NCBI RefSeq assembly: GCF_003589595.1
Contig: NW_020653993.1
Location: 6,308,427 to 6,372,426, forward strand
Source of the DNA: Hyposmocoma kahamanoa
Taxonomy: Eukaryota; Arthropoda; Insecta; Lepidoptera; Cosmopterigidae
Reading direction: 5' to 3'
DNA length: 64,000 nucleotides
Shown here: positions 1-11,582 of the stretch, one piece after another
Layout of the letters: every line of letters starts with the position of its first letter
Position numbering within the stretch: position 1 is the first letter of the stretch
Translations under genes and position numbers: made by a program
The notes under the pieces: generated by a model
Databases searched by the model: none
Seen by the model: only the letters and a program-made list of their open reading frames with translations
What the model was told of the DNA's origin: nothing

Positions 1-299
1 TATATGAATATAAATTCTGTTCAAAAATATATATATATATAAAACAACCTTTAAATATCGTATCTAATATTTGAAGCTTGTTTTGTTTACGCTTTCCTTA
101 CGGAATTAGACTTTCTGGTATGATATTCGTAGTAAAAGGAACGCGCATGCCTACACCATTTAGTTTTATCGAATCTTGCGCAGTACAGTTAATTAATCGT
201 TAATTGCCCCGACGATAACTTAAAGTATAGTGACGAAACACGCATATCTTTTGTTCTATGAGTATGTACTATATAAACATTTTATTTACATACAAACAA
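1..299. other. AT-rich non-coding stretch
   Basis: No exon or recognisable element seen. A short (AT)n run lies near 29-41. Confidence 0.5.
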
Positions 300-535
300 A
301 GCCTTGTGAAAGAGTTTGTCTGTGGAGGTACCGCTACCGTACCTATTTCTGCCGCCCAGCAGTAATGTGAACATTACTGTATTTCGGTTTTGAAGGGTAA
401 GGGTGCTGGTGAAGTTACAGGCACACGGGACATGTCAACTTAAGTCTCAGGGTGACGGGCGCAGTGGCAGTGCCCCTCAGATCTTTGCGATTTAAAGTTC
501 TGATAGGCGTGTCGCTTACTACTCGTTCCGTCTAT
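300..535 (+). repeat. Repeat A copy 1 (SINE-like)
   Basis: Contains the family landmarks in order: CTTGTGAAAGAG near the 5' end, TTCTGCCGCC, the small hairpin GCAGTAATG..CATTACTG, CTCAGGGTGACGGGCGCAG, and CTCAGATCTTTGCGATTTAAAG. The 3' part is shortened. Fourteen other copies lie in the window on both strands. Confidence 0.85.
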
Positions 536-1837
536 GGGTAACTTAAAAAAAAAATTTGTAGAAACGTGTTGAAGTAAGTTATTGGTAACCTCTATTTCTT
601 TAAGTTTTTTATAACTTGAAATAGATTGATTATAATAATAATATAAAGATAAAATGGTATATAATAATAGGAAGTTTTCATTTCATGGTTTTATGGATCC
701 ATGTTGTCCGTAATAAAGATTTATTATTGTTATTTAATCTTTATTGAATACTACGAGAAAAAGAAACGTATTAATTACATAAATTAAGTGAATGTGTTGA
801 AGAACTTGCTTACAAAATAAGCTTCCATTTCATTAAATTAATATTTCAATAAATTACTTAACACAGAAGCCAAAATTCGCTTTGGATTATAAATCTTCAG
901 TCATAGTATACCTGTTTGTGTGACGTCATTTGTGTTTCCTTTTTTTATTCATAACATCATTCCTCCAAAATAAGTTAACCTTTGTTTTTGTTGTTGTTGA
1001 CGCTCTCTGACATTCCGACCGTTGGAATCTTTGGAATGTACGTTTTTGTTTTGTTTTTAAGTTGCCTTTGGTTTTTGTTTTTGAAGCAACCGGTTTTGTG
1101 TCAAAAATTAGGAGGGGCTCAAGAATCAAGTGCCTTGGATTAAATCTTTTTTATAAACAGATCCAAGTTGTATGGCCGGGTGATCTCAAATATATTATTT
1201 AAAACATAATGATACTTGCTTACGACAGGTCTTCTTATAGGACATCTGGCTCAAAAAGTAGACTGTATACCCCGGATGACTATTTTTTATTATTGGAATC
1301 TCAATAATAACTTAGCATTTTTACAATAAACCTCAGTAATAATAAGTTAAAAAAGTAAGTATTGAAAAATATTCACTAAAAGTAATAACTCTCCATGATT
1401 ATAAAGTGACTGGCTAGTTTTAAATTTAACATTCGGTATATTTTGTTATCTAACTAGTAAAGTAGGTTACTCGTTTACCCACCCTAAACAAATAACATTT
1501 TATCTGTAAGTAATTATTTGAAAAATATTAGTCACATACGTAGCCTTAAGTTAGCGCCTTTATAGATATAACAAGTAAATCAGGTTATCGTGGTCTAGAC
1601 GCACGTAAAATATATATTATAAATAGTAAAACCTGCGGTTATGGCAGCTAATTCATAATAGTTACCGGATATAAAAAAAATTACTTTATTAAGTAATAAA
1701 TTTGTTTTATTATAAGAACGCGTGTATAGAGACACATCGATGGTCTAGCGCACACTTGCACTAAGCGCATAATTTCTCATTTATTGTTTTGTATGTGCCA
1801 AATGTATTAAATATCACCCTGTATCGTCCCCATTCAC
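536..1837. other. Non-coding AT-rich region
   Basis: No gene supported. A G/T-rich run (976-1090) produces a spurious lysine/threonine-rich reading frame on the other strand. Confidence 0.5.
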
Positions 1838-1991
1838 CAGGGGCCTTACCATGAACTCTTATTACGATTCAGTTAGGACCGAAAATGAATCGTTGTGAGA
1901 CAACGCTACAAGAAGTGTATATCACCATCCCGCTTTTTTGTCGTTACGAACCTATATTGAACTGTAATAAGAGTTCATGGTATGGCCCCTG
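1838..1991. mobile_element. MITE with CAGGGGCC terminal inverted repeats
   Basis: A 154-bp element whose ends are inverted copies: CAGGGGCCTTACCATGAACT at the left and its near-complement at the right (AGTTCATGGTATGGCCCCTG). The similarity continues inward for about 30 bp. The CAG-type terminus is compatible with hAT-like MITEs, but no clear 8-bp target duplication is visible, so the superfamily is uncertain. Confidence 0.7.
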
Positions 1992-3313
1992 AACTGCAAC
2001 ATGTTGTCTTTTTCTTGTAAAAATGTCACACCAAGTGAACTAGCTGAGCCGAGAACAGTAGGTACTCGAATAAATAAAGTGTTCTTATTTTGTTAGGGAA
2101 TTACTTACTACCTAAGTTTTTAAATTATAACTGATTTTATTTCCAGAAAAAATAATGTATTTACTAGGACACAGAGATACTAAACTTTATTTATTTATTT
2201 ATTTATTTATTTATCCATAGATATACAGCTTGTTCCTATACTATAGACCTTGCCAACCTGGACATCAGGTTGTTGGCAACTCAACTCACACTATGATGAG
2301 AATATTGGTTTAAATTTGTGCACAATCACGTTAAGTGATTTTGGTACTAGGGTGTTACGAGCACAAGTGTAATAATTGCATACTATTAGATAATTTTTAA
2401 TTACCTAAAAGCATTAAGCGCTACACATGTCTACTCAAAAGTGCTAAGTGCATGGTCTTCCATTTTAATTGACTGTTAATTCTGCAAGCTTAGTGTAAGA
2501 GTAATTGAGTTATAAAGTAAATTACTACCTAATAGTTACACTATTTTATAAATTGTATAAATCAGGCATGCATTGCAAGTTACTTCTGGAATTCAAACTT
2601 TCAAATTGCTCTACTCTAAAATTTCCAAAAGTGTAATTAGTACAAATATCCGTTAGACCATCGATATCGAGGCATGATCGCCGATTTATCGTAACCGACA
2701 TTTTTACCTAAACAGCGTTTTTTATTGCAAATAATGTTCTAAACTATAACCGACAAGCACATGTCTCGACATTTCACACCAAAATTACATCAAATAGACA
2801 TTATAGTAAAAGCTAAGTTTATCGTTAGCTCAACTGTTTTTTTTATTTTAGTGTAACCGACAGAATCAATATAAAAAAATCATAACGTAAGCGGCCCCAC
2901 TTGATATCACAACTGACTTGGTACATCACTATTGCGACGTTTACTATAAACAAACTGTGTGAATTTGTACTTATATGGTCAGACTATATCCAGGAAGCAA
3001 CTAGTGGTCCACTGTTTTTCACGCACGCCACAGAGAGAATTTGTGTATGGCGTGAGTAAAGTTTTACGAAAGATTGTAGGGGTGCAGTGCGATGAGAGGG
3101 CCCGTATGCTCAAGGTCAATCAAGGTCATTTGCGCGGGGAAACGCCTTAATAGTAAGGAACCAACTTAGGGCGTAGTCATACGATCCGTTCCATGCAGCG
3201 TACGCGATAAAAAAATGCGTAAACTTTTAGACGTCAAAACAGCTAGATTGGTTTCTTCAGCTACTTTCACAGTTTACTGACATACGGCATTTTGCTTTTG
3301 GCAAGTGCCGCCG
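1992..3313. other. Non-coding region
   Basis: No exon recognised. It contains a (TTTA)n microsatellite at 2186-2213. An open frame at 2959-3150 has no recognised similarity. Confidence 0.45.
2186..2213. repeat. (TTTA)n microsatellite
   Basis: Seven tandem TTTA units, directly visible. Confidence 0.95.
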
Positions 3314-3454
3314 ATAATCTTTGTCCTGCAGAAACGTGCGGTTAGGGTAATTTACAATCAGGGCCCCAGAGTGTCTTTGAGAGATAAGCATAAAGAGATT
3401 AAAATCCATACACTAAAGTCACAGTGTATTTATAAAAATATTATTTATGTTTAG
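3314..3454 (+). pseudogene. LINE reverse-transcriptase ORF fragment (C-terminal region)
   Basis: Forty-six open codons ending in TAG. The translation contains LQKRAVRVIY, then SLRDKHKEIKI and a run ending in IYKNIIYV. This is the 'QKRA.R.I' segment typical of the C-terminal region of insect non-LTR retrotransposon polyproteins, just after the reverse transcriptase. It has no start and no upstream RT, so it is a 5'-truncated dead copy. The family call rests on recognised motifs, not on a search. Confidence 0.65.
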
Positions 3455-3496
3455 AAAAATTCTATTTTTTTTTTAAATCATCAAATCAAATCTTAT

Positions 3497-3659
3497 GGTC
3501 GTATTCTAGAACTCTACTCAATGCTCAAGTCAGGATTGCACTGGAAACACAAGCACTGGAAATACGACCCTAATGGCAGGGACTTGAGTATGATTTCGAG
3601 TGCTTTAAACCATACTCAAATCCTGACTTGAGCATTGAGTAGAGTTCTAGAATACGACC
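3497..3659. mobile_element. Palindromic MITE 'P', copy 1
   Basis: The ends are long inverted copies of about 41 bp beginning GGTCGTATTCTAGAACTCTA; the element is 163 bp. Two more copies lie at 45187-45349 and 49081-49267. Copy 2 has TTA next to both ends, which suggests a PIF/Harbinger-type insertion; this copy has TTA/ATA. Confidence 0.8.
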
Positions 3660-3709
3660 CATAGACATGCTGTTCTTGACAGTCGTTTTCATAAAGTCTC
3701 AAATTCATT

Positions 3710-3950
3710 TAAGGGGCAATGTATAGGCTTCTACAATAAGATTTCGATTGATATTCATAATTTGCCATTTACGAGGTTTAAAACTATTGTAAAACAAAAA
3801 CTTTATATTAAAGGTTGTACAACTTCTTCGTATTGGGATGACAAAAATCCGTGGTAGTGGCCCGTTTAGCTCTTTCAGGTGTTCACGATCTAAGATGTTT
3901 AAATTAAAGAAAAGCAACCCCTAGAGTTTCTTGCTCAATCTTCTCAGAGG
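3710..3950 (-). repeat. Repeat B copy 1 (retroelement-like)
   Basis: On the minus strand it shares AAACTCTAGGGGTTGCT, AAACATCTTAGATC, AAGAGCTAAACGGG and the following ~100 bp with the sequence at 36028-36360. Both copies look like non-coding 3' ends of the same retroelement. Confidence 0.65.
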
Positions 3951-4511
3951 AATCTGTCTTACGAATGAGCCGTAGAGTTTGATCAGTATGATGGTTTCAA
4001 GTGTAATTTGCTGACCTATGAAATTAAGATTATGTGACTTTGACTGCATTTGAAACGGTAAAATAGCAGCTCGAAAACACTTCCGATGCTATCGTCACGA
4101 ATGCACACCTCCGTCTCTTGGCTATCAAAGATTCTGATGCAGTCGCGATGCAGTTGCGACGGCTTCAACCAAACAGCTTTCCAACTGCTACTCACTTAAA
4201 ATTCACAGTAGGTGTGTACCTACCTAGGTTTTACATGTACGACTGGTTAGAATAGGCTTATGTAGGAGAGAGTTAGGAAAGCTTAGTAAACAATCTCTTT
4301 AGCGTTTGTTTGTAATACCACTAATGCCACTTAGCTCTTACATTCCACGTGCAGTCACGTATATAGGTAACGATTTCATTTTTCTGCCCCACCATGACAA
4401 AATAATACAATGACGAAATTAAATTTATGATAAGATTAGGGAGAACGTTTGCCTCAAGTGCTACCGAGTCTTTTCGAATCAAAGGCTGTTTTTTTCCATT
4501 TCATTTCCTTC
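3951..4511. other. Non-coding region, partly LINE 3' UTR
   Basis: No gene seen. The part next to 4512 is probably the 3' untranslated end of the LINE fragment read on the minus strand. Confidence 0.4.
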
Positions 4512-4660
4512 TCATCTCGCCTTGAAAAGGTCTAAGTTATATGTACCGTTCAGGAAACAAGTGTGCAGACAGGGAGTTCCACTCCTTAGCCGTTCGCCAT
4601 ATAAATGTGGAAGCGAAACGTTTCGTGCGACCTTTCGAATATTCATAACATAGGGGTAGT
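4512..4660 (-). pseudogene. LINE ORF2 C-terminus, frameshifted
   Basis: One minus-strand frame reads TKRFASTFIWRTAKEWNSL and another continues YNLDLFKAR followed by TGA. Together they match the ending common in lepidopteran Jockey-like LINEs (FASSF.WRTA.EWNSLP ... YNL..FK.R). The switch of frame shows a decayed copy. No RT domain remains. Confidence 0.65.
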
Positions 4661-4924
4661 TGATTACTACGTGTATAGAGAAAGGTTCACAAATCTCCTC
4701 AAAGATCCGTGAAGTATTCAATCCCCATTTGGGCAGCTTGGTTTTTCTTTACAGCAGACACGATTCCATGACTGGATTAAATATGGGTCATTGAATGAAA
4801 ATAACTAATCTGGAGTTCATGAAATACCCGGGCCCCGGGGTTCAGGTTATTAGGAGATGCGGTTCATAGTATGGTTTCTAAGATACTGAGCATTTCTACT
4901 TTTATCGGATCTAAATTGGACATA

Positions 4925-5171
4925 GTTAAGCAAAAAGGATCCAATCCACAAAATTATCAAAAAATTAGTTATTTGTACCAAACCGTTCGTAAAGTCTAAC
5001 CTCTTAGATCTGCAAAAAAAATCCAACATATAAACATAAATAAATATCTCTCTCTGAAGTTACATGACATTACAAGTTTTGAAAATAAAACAAGAGTGAG
5101 AAACATTTTTAAACTTCAAACTGCCATATCTCGAAAGTGACTGAATGTGCATTGGATCCTTTTTATTTAAC
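4925..5171. mobile_element. MITE 'T' copy 1 (TA target site)
   Basis: A 247-bp element. The left end GTTAAGCAAAAAGGATCCAA is inverted at the right end as TTGGATCC followed by TTTTTATTTAAC, and TA flanks each end. The TA duplication points to a Tc1/mariner-type non-autonomous element. A second copy lies at 56839-57079. Confidence 0.8.
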
Positions 5172-5184
5172 TATATTTTGGACA

Positions 5185-5270
5185 TATCCAATTGCATATA
5201 TTTGTTTTTTCAAAGAAACCTACGTTTCGGACTCTGTACGGTCCGAACGGTCACGACTGACTATCAAGTT
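5185..5270 (+). repeat. Diverged Penelope-tail fragment
   Basis: Carries CATATATTTGTTTTTTCAAA, then CTACGTTTCGGACTC and GGTCACGACTGACT. These are degraded versions of the tail seen at 46908-46985. Confidence 0.5.
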
Positions 5271-5307
5271 TGACGATTCGAGAATTATAACTTTTTTATA
5301 ATAAAGA

Positions 5308-5552
5308 TACCAACCTCAAAAGTTTGTAGAAGTTTGAAGAAACACAGAAAGTGGGTGAAATCTAATAAACCGGATTCATACCCTAATTAGCCGTCCTTAG
5401 AGGTGGAATATTTTCTTTAAATTTGAATTGGACCACTACTGAGACGCCCACTTTGCACGAAAAAAAGAATCATCAGAATCTATTTACAAATGTCGGACTG
5501 TCGCGTAACTTAAAAAAAAATAAAGTCTTCAATCTTTTTTGAAGTTGGTTAA
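5308..5552 (+). repeat. Repeat C copy 1
   Basis: Starts ACCAACCTCAAAAG, contains TGGACCACTACTGAGACGCC and AAAAAAAGAATCATCAGAAT, and ends TTTTTTGAAGTTGGTT. It is a diverged copy of the element best preserved at 57374-57800, with inverted termini. Confidence 0.65.
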
Positions 5553-6708
5553 AAAATAATTTAATTTTTCAATATTACCCATAAATATAAAATGATATAA
5601 AATGTGATATTCAATAGACGAAATTAGAAAATACAATTAACGGTATAGAGAAATTGTAGACATCTAATGCTCATGGCGTCACTCGATGTTTACAAGTCTG
5701 GTCTACAGATTTAAATTGAAACAACATTAATTTCCTATCGTTTTCTGACACATTCACCAAATATACGCGATATCAGCAAGATCTAGAATTTAATAATGTA
5801 CAGTTATCTATTTGTTATATTATGTAACAGAAGCCGGTGCAGTGAAAATAATAATTTGGCACCGTTCATTTCATATACTTTTTTAGGATTGAGAGGAGAT
5901 CCGTGCCCGACTGTGGGACATAAAAATGGTTGCAGATCATGACGCTATATCTAGTAATTTGGAAAATTTTTGTTTAAAAAATAATTAAATGGTACCCACA
6001 TTATATTGAGAAGCGTACCTTTGCAACAAATGCCCAGAAGATTTAAAAAACAATGAAGTTCCTATATACATAATTTTATACATTTTAAGAAAATACATGT
6101 TCTATATAATTACAAAATTCCTATTATCACTTTCTTATGACATTTTAAAATGATTTATTTTATATTGTTGTACCTCATTGTTTTATCTTGAATAAGTATA
6201 CTTTGTCAGCTCCATTCACACATATTTACCTAGTAATTAGACTAAATAGTACGACATAATGTACGGTACACTAAACAGCACTTTCTCGTAGGGCCTTAGT
6301 AAAACAGGTAGTGGGTCCCCACCTGTCGTTAGTAGCCGGTGCGCCCGCGCCTGTGCGCGCTGGGCGCAGTGAAGCTATGTGGGTCACGCAAGGAATGTGG
6401 ACTGTCCGGCCGCTCCCACTTTGGCGATGTCATTTGTGACCAGTATGCTTACTTTATACGACACAAACTGGCGGCTCTTGGATTTCTTTTAATAACGTGA
6501 GATTCAAATATATAAGCTGTATTAACGCTCTAATCCACAGGTTTAGCGTCTTATTTAAAGGGTGGCTAGGTATTTATTCGTGTTAGTTTATTTCGACGTC
6601 GCACCTTGGATCAGCAACATATTTTTAATATCATTGATCCAACTGGATCGATTTATGGATTTATTTATATAAATCGAATAAACATCTACTATTGACAGTA
6701 AAACTCAT
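5553..6708. other. Non-coding region with a GC-rich patch
   Basis: No exon recognised. The stretch 6320-6425 is unusually GC-rich for this window (CCGGTGCGCCCGCGCC). It could be a promoter or 5' UTR exon, but nothing else supports that. Confidence 0.4.
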
Positions 6709-6893
6709 TGTGAAAGAGTTCGTCCAGGGAAGTATTACCTCACCTTACCTATTTCTGCTGCCAAGCGTTGTAAGAATGCTGGTGAATTACAGACACATGA
6801 GACTTGTCAACTTCTGTCTCAGGGTGACAGACGCAGTGGCAGACCTCTGAGATCCTTGTGATTTAAAACTCAGAGGCACAGCCACTGTTAGGA
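6709..6893 (+). repeat. Repeat A copy 2
   Basis: Starts TTGTGAAAGAGTTCGTCCAG and continues through TTTCTGCTGCC and CTCAGGGTGACAGACGCAG. It is internally deleted: the small hairpin is lost. Confidence 0.8.
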
Positions 6894-8047
6894 CAATCGA
6901 TCGAGAATATAACCAGAAATAGAGACGAAATGTCATTTAATTTGTTTGAAAATTATTCTGCCAAATCATTACGATAACAACTGCGCTCCGATTGGCCAGC
7001 AAGAATTCAAAACGAATAGCTTTGCTGTAATGGACGGTAATTGAAAAATTACATATTTAATATTTTATTATAGATGAAATTTGATTCCGTTTGTTTTGTA
7101 ATTAAATGTTTTGCTGTTTTTCTCACACCACCGAATGGAACAGCCCCCCATTGTTAGCGATATTATCTTTATTACAATAAATACAGAATATTTTTGGAAT
7201 ATACAGAGATGTACACACGGGTTAGTTGTTGGCGCTGTACTATTTCAGCGTTCTAATTTGCGAGTGCAGTGCAAACGCGAGTTGATATTTAAAACTAATA
7301 TAAGGCGTAATGAGTTGCCAGGGATGGATGTCCTTATTTCGTCTCTATTTCTGGTTATATACTCGATGGGACAGGCGCACGCCTTGTTCAGCCCGTCATT
7401 TAGTAGTGCAAATAAAAATTGTAACAATAATAATAACAAACTAGTGCAGTATTTTCACAAAAAATGACTTTTATGGTAGAAAAACATTATGATATTCAAT
7501 AAAAATATTGAAATTAGTAGAGCGACATCTCTGTCGTCTTCTTGTAGCTATAAATAAAGGTTGAGTGAAGAAACTTTCATAAGTTCTCACACGTGACGTT
7601 ACAATAAAAAAGCCGTTAAAACCCTACACAGAGAGCCACAGCAAGCACAGAAAAATTCGTAAGATCTGCTTGTTCTATCCGTAGCTCAGTTGGTTGAGCG
7701 ATGGCCACATTGAGGCGACATCTATAGTGTAAAGATTTAGGTAATTTAACTAAAAGTAAACAAACTTCAGCTGTCACTTGGTTAACCGGTCAAATACAAT
7801 ATTTAGTAGTGAGCTTGATACGTTGCGTTACTGCTGAACTTTTTAATTTTGGTCGCAAGTTATCAGCTGTCATCTTTTTAAAGGCTATAGATTTTAGGTT
7901 GTTTAACGTAGGAAAGTTGTGATACCTGTTACACTTAAAATATTTACATTACATTTTTAGTACTATTTTAAATAGGTACTTCGAAATGTTGTCTATTACC
8001 TGAAAATATTATCATAATATTATTGATTGGACATATTCATATCATGT
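6894..8047. other. Non-coding region with a dispersed inverted segment
   Basis: The segment ATAACCAGAAATAGAGACGA near 6909-6928 recurs inverted near 7343-7362 and may mark the ends of a decayed element of about 480 bp. An isolated tRNA A-box-like string at 7681-7703 has no B box. No gene is supported. Confidence 0.4.
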
Positions 8048-8275
8048 GACTGCCTCCGAGGCCAAACGGTTACATGCTGGGTTGCTAAGCAGAGGTCCCG
8101 GGTTCGATTCCCGGGCCGCAAGAACCATTTGTATGATATACATTTATTTCTCTCTTGGGTTTGGTTGTACTTTGTGGTTGTCAATGTGTATCTGTATGTC
8201 CATGTCACCCGCGATACAGGGTCTTCCTAGTGCGAGGCTAAGAGTGTGTGCGTTATTTATTTATCTATGTATTCC
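8048..8275 (+). repeat. SINE-1 copy 1 (tRNA-derived)
   Basis: A tRNA-like head (A-box region GGTTACATGCTGG, B box GGTTCGATTCC) is followed by a conserved body (ATTTATTTCTCTC, GGGTTTGGTTGTACTTTGTG) and a tail ending GTGTGTGCGTTATTTATTTA. Other copies: 28545-28758, 39588-39818, 41808-42018, 44475-44636. Confidence 0.85.
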
Positions 8276-8309
8276 TGTAGTGTATAGTAACTATTAGTCA
8301 CTGTAGTAT

Positions 8310-8762
8310 CGGCACGCTATGATGGCCATTTTGACGTTTGTCCGCTCATCAAGTTTCGTATTCATTCATAACTACGGAGCTAATTGCCGTTCATTGTTGT
8401 CAATAGTGACGTGCATTAAAATTTATGGAATGTATAATTTTACGACACAACTCGGCATTTGTTGTTCGAAATTTAAAAAAAATGAAATGACGCTTCAACT
8501 CTGCGCCACTGTGAGTTGAGCCTAATACCATCGTCACTTATGGGATCACTGGCTAGCACAACTTCTACCTCCGGCAAACTCGCGTCAAAGCTCAATGCAA
8601 AACAAAGCAGTTTCGAATTGACGATATACTATGTAAACATTTTTATTTTCGTATAAATCTAAAACCTTATAGATGTGACTCACATTTCATTTAGTGTTTT
8701 CGATAATGAATAGAGATTTGAACTATTGTAATTTGTCAAAACGGCCATCATAGCGCCGAGAC
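8310..8762. mobile_element. MITE-like element with GCTATGATGGCC termini
   Basis: The left end has GCTATGATGGCCATTTTGAC and the right end has the inverted GTCAAAACGGCCATCATAGC. The internal sequence is non-coding. The superfamily is not clear. Confidence 0.6.
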
Positions 8763-9305
8763 TGTAAAATAATGTTTTTAACGCAATAAATCGATACGTT
8801 AGGTATTCATTTCTAAACCGTATTCCACAGTAAGTTATTGAGTTTAATTGGTTAATATTCAAAACAAGGTCAAGCTTTATTTACAAGCCTTTTGTTTTAA
8901 CAGCTCGTAAACTTATCTTACTGCCAAATTCCACTACACTATGACCAAGATCTGATAGCTATTTCGTTTTCTTGGAACTTTATTATTACAATAATCATCC
9001 TCCAAGGCTACGCTTCCTTTGGTAATAACAACCTTAAATTTGGTTATCGTGTCGTCTTTTTAACCTACTACAACAAATGGGGATTCTGTTTTCCACGTAT
9101 ACATAATTTGTTTTGAAAGCGACCTTATTACTTGATTCTCCGCTCGGTTTCAATGGCTTTATAGCTGTATTGAATACTTATGTATGTTTTTAAATTTTTC
9201 ATTAAATCATTACGTGGCCGGCGTTATTAGAGAGTTATGTCGAGATTTCTAGAAAATATCTAGCAGTAAAAGATAGAATAAGTTGGTATAGCAAAACAGA
9301 ACTCA
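8763..9305. other. Non-coding region
   Basis: AT-rich; no gene or element recognised. Confidence 0.4.
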
Positions 9306-9450
9306 GTATATACAAACTAATATTATAAATGCGAAAGTAATTCTGACCGCTTTATTAAACCGCTGAACCAATTTAGATGAATTTTGTTATAGAGATAGAT
9401 GGGACCTAGGAAAAGGACATAAGCTACTTTTTGACACAAAAATAGTCCGT
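9306..9450 (+). repeat. Interspersed repeat fragment
   Basis: Contains ACTAATATTATAAATGCGAA, CCGCTGAACCAATTTAGATG, ATAGAGATAGATGGGACC and GGACATAAGCTACTTTTT. This consensus is widespread in lepidopteran genomes; I cannot place it in a named family from this copy. Confidence 0.6.
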
Positions 9451-9469
9451 CACTCTCTTAAGGTTACGT

Positions 9470-9660
9470 GATAAGTGCATACCGCTGAGTGCGCCGACGT
9501 CGGCGCAAGCGCACATACAAGTCTCTCGTTTATGAGCATTCGGCTCCGTACTGCTGCGCACAACGGGCAACTTTATTTTCACCTCTTTGAGCGCGTGCCT
9601 AGGTTCGTTTTTCCTCGTAGTGAGCGCCTGGTGTCATTAGTTAGATTTAGCAGGTTATTA
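9470..9660. other. GC-richer patch, possible promoter or UTR
   Basis: CpG-containing sequence (GCGCCGACGTCGGCGCAAGC) in an AT-rich setting, with a 62-codon frame of no recognised similarity. It could be a promoter-proximal exon; there is no direct support. Confidence 0.25.
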
Positions 9661-9862
9661 TAGCGTAGGTACTTTAGATTTTGTATGAGAGTGATGTATC
9701 TGTTCCGCCGTAACTATTAAGTAATCTGTGAAATAGGAGACTAGAGTTTGTATAGAGATGAAAAGTTTTATGGTATTAGTATAGCACATTAACACATACA
9801 CATGTTGTTCCGAGAGTTGTGAGCTTCTTCGACGTGCAGGTTTCAACACGTTGTTCCTTTAG

Positions 9863-9942
9863 CTCATGGTGCGAGGCCCGGGCTCGAACCCACGGCCTTT
9901 GCTTCAGAGGCGGTAGGTCAAACCATTAGGCTACCACGGTTT
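9863..9942 (-). repeat. tRNA-derived SINE head
   Basis: The minus strand reads CCGTGGTAGCCTAATGGTTT with an A box, and GGGTTCGAGCCC as a B box. It looks like a tRNA-type Pol III promoter, but it lacks a full cloverleaf with a matched acceptor stem, so I call it a SINE head rather than a tRNA gene. Confidence 0.6.
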
Positions 9943-10401
9943 TGTCGCAACATTCAATAGCGCAATCTAAAAGTTAATATCATATAGTTCCAAAATGATA
10001 CTAACTAAACAACTCATAACATTTCGTATAAAACCGCCCCATTTTATAGGAAATTTCCAAAATGTTACAACATTGCTTGGATTTGATTCATCTATCCATG
10101 GAAAAACAATATATAAATTTTTGAAATCAAAACAGTTATATCCACAAATCTACCATGTGATTTTAATGAACATCGCGTGTAGCACGGTGGGACCATCCTC
10201 TTAACACGTATGGAAGAGAACAAACAGTACGCGGCGCGGCGCTCCGTTATCTCAATTTTTCGGTCTAGTTATTTCGGCGTTATCACCCGATACCGGCGGA
10301 ATGCACCAGGTAATTCTACTATATTAACAGATTTATACACATTATAAGCACAGTATCTACATGCTTAACTATGGGAATGTTGTGCAATTTGTACCAGTAG
10401 G
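9943..10401. other. Non-coding region
   Basis: No gene recognised. A GC-richer stretch at 10228-10310 ends CACCAG followed by GTAATT, a possible donor site, but no open frame supports an exon. Confidence 0.35.
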
Positions 10402-10650
10402 CCCCTTGTGAAAGAGTTCGTCCAGGGAAGTTCTGCCTCTTTACCTATTTCTGCCGCCAAGCAGTAATGTAAGCATTACTGCGTTTCGATTTTAAGGTGT
10501 AAGGGTGCCGATAAAATTACAGGTATAGGGGACTTGTTATGTCTCAGCAGCGAAGTATTGGCAGTGTCCCTCAGATCTTTGCGATTTAGAGCTCTGAGTG
10601 GCACTGTAACTGCCAAAGACTCTTAACAACAGGCGCACGACTTGTCAGAG
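10402..10650 (+). repeat. Repeat A copy 3
   Basis: Near full length: CCTTGTGAAAGAGTTCGTCC, then the hairpin GCAGTAATGTAAGCATTACTGC, then CTCAGATCTTTGCGATTTAG with its inverted partner, then AGGCGCACGACTTGTC. Confidence 0.85.
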
Positions 10651-10869
10651 TCGATGTCCTCTAATACTGTACAATGTAAGCGCTTTTGCGCATTACATCC
10701 GATGCGGATTCTTTCGGAATCCTAGACTATGCAAATCTAGTAAACTCGAACCCACTTCGGCTGTCGCTTGTGCACTAAGTCGAATCCTAGAAAACACGAA
10801 TATCGTTTGTACACTTAGAGATAAAATGATCCCTGTCACATTCCGGACCGTCATTTCTCGGATTCGGAA

Positions 10870-11040
10870 CTGGGGGTCTACTCTCGATCTCCGTCCGTCA
10901 TCCATAATATTCGACAAAATTAAAAGACAAGTATCCAGTATGAAGCTTCATTCGCATCACGCGTCTTTTCATTTGGTCAAGTACTGCTTATTTGGCAGTT
11001 TCGGACGGATATCGGCCGGAGGTCGAGAGTAGACCCCCTG
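10870..11040. mobile_element. MITE with GGGGGTCTACTCTCGA termini
   Basis: The left terminus CTGGGGGTCTACTCTCGA is repeated inverted at the right (TCGAGAGTAGACCCCCTG). The outer arms are 16-17 bp and further matching (CGTCCG/CGGACG) lies inside. About 171 bp; non-coding. Confidence 0.75.
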
Positions 11041-11201
11041 ATACGAATCGAACGTATTGCAACGCTCTAACAAGTTTATAATGCTTTTAACGTGAAGTAT
11101 AGTGACAAGAGAAACATTGATATTATTGATATTATACATATAGATAAATTGTTTATCAATGTTGAGTCACCTAATTCCGAAACTGATAAGTAAGTGACTT
11201 A

Positions 11202-11582
11202 TTGAATGAAAGAATTTTGAATGAAAGAATTTATTTCAGACTACATGTCCATATAATGTTAGTAGGAACTTAAATAACTATGTTAGTAGAATGCAAAATT
11301 TTCATTTTCGTTTACATGAATGGACATCCAATGTTTAAGGATTGGGCTGTCCATCCTCTCTGCTATCACTCTAAGAAGACTGTTGGTACTGCCCCTCACT
11401 CTGGCCAGCAGGGAAGCCACTCTTTTCCGAATGATGGCCTGGAAACCGTCGATTCTAGCCTCCGTGAACAGCCCAGAGGCACTACAGTATCGAGGCAACC
11501 CCATCAGTCCCCTTAGGGCATTGTTGAATTGGACTCGCAGGGCACTGTAGGCTTTTTTGGTGTAATTGCTCCACATTATTAA
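11202..11582 (-). mobile_element. 5'-truncated LINE (non-LTR retrotransposon) 3' end
   Basis: The minus-strand ORF 11576-11283 (97 residues) contains YTKKAYSALRVQFNNALRGL, GLPRYCSASGLF, GFQAIIRKRVASLLARVRGS and SPILKHWMSIH. These are the ending of lepidopteran LINE reverse transcriptases ('LGLPR.CSAS.MF'). After the stop come a short 3' UTR and a tail of two 15-bp repeats (AATTCTTTCATTCAA). Only the last part of ORF2 remains, with no RT catalytic motif, which is the usual result of incomplete reverse transcription. Confidence 0.8.

Noticed and set aside
7111..7467. 118-codon frame ending in a poly-Asn run
   Set aside because: Starts at a non-ATG codon, no domain, no splice signals, and ends in an AATAAT microsatellite.
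7681..7710. GTAGCTCAGTTGGTTGAGCG looks like the start of a tRNA gene
   Set aside because: It matches an A box, but the following 70 bases have no B box, anticodon arm or acceptor complement. A chance or SINE-derived fragment.
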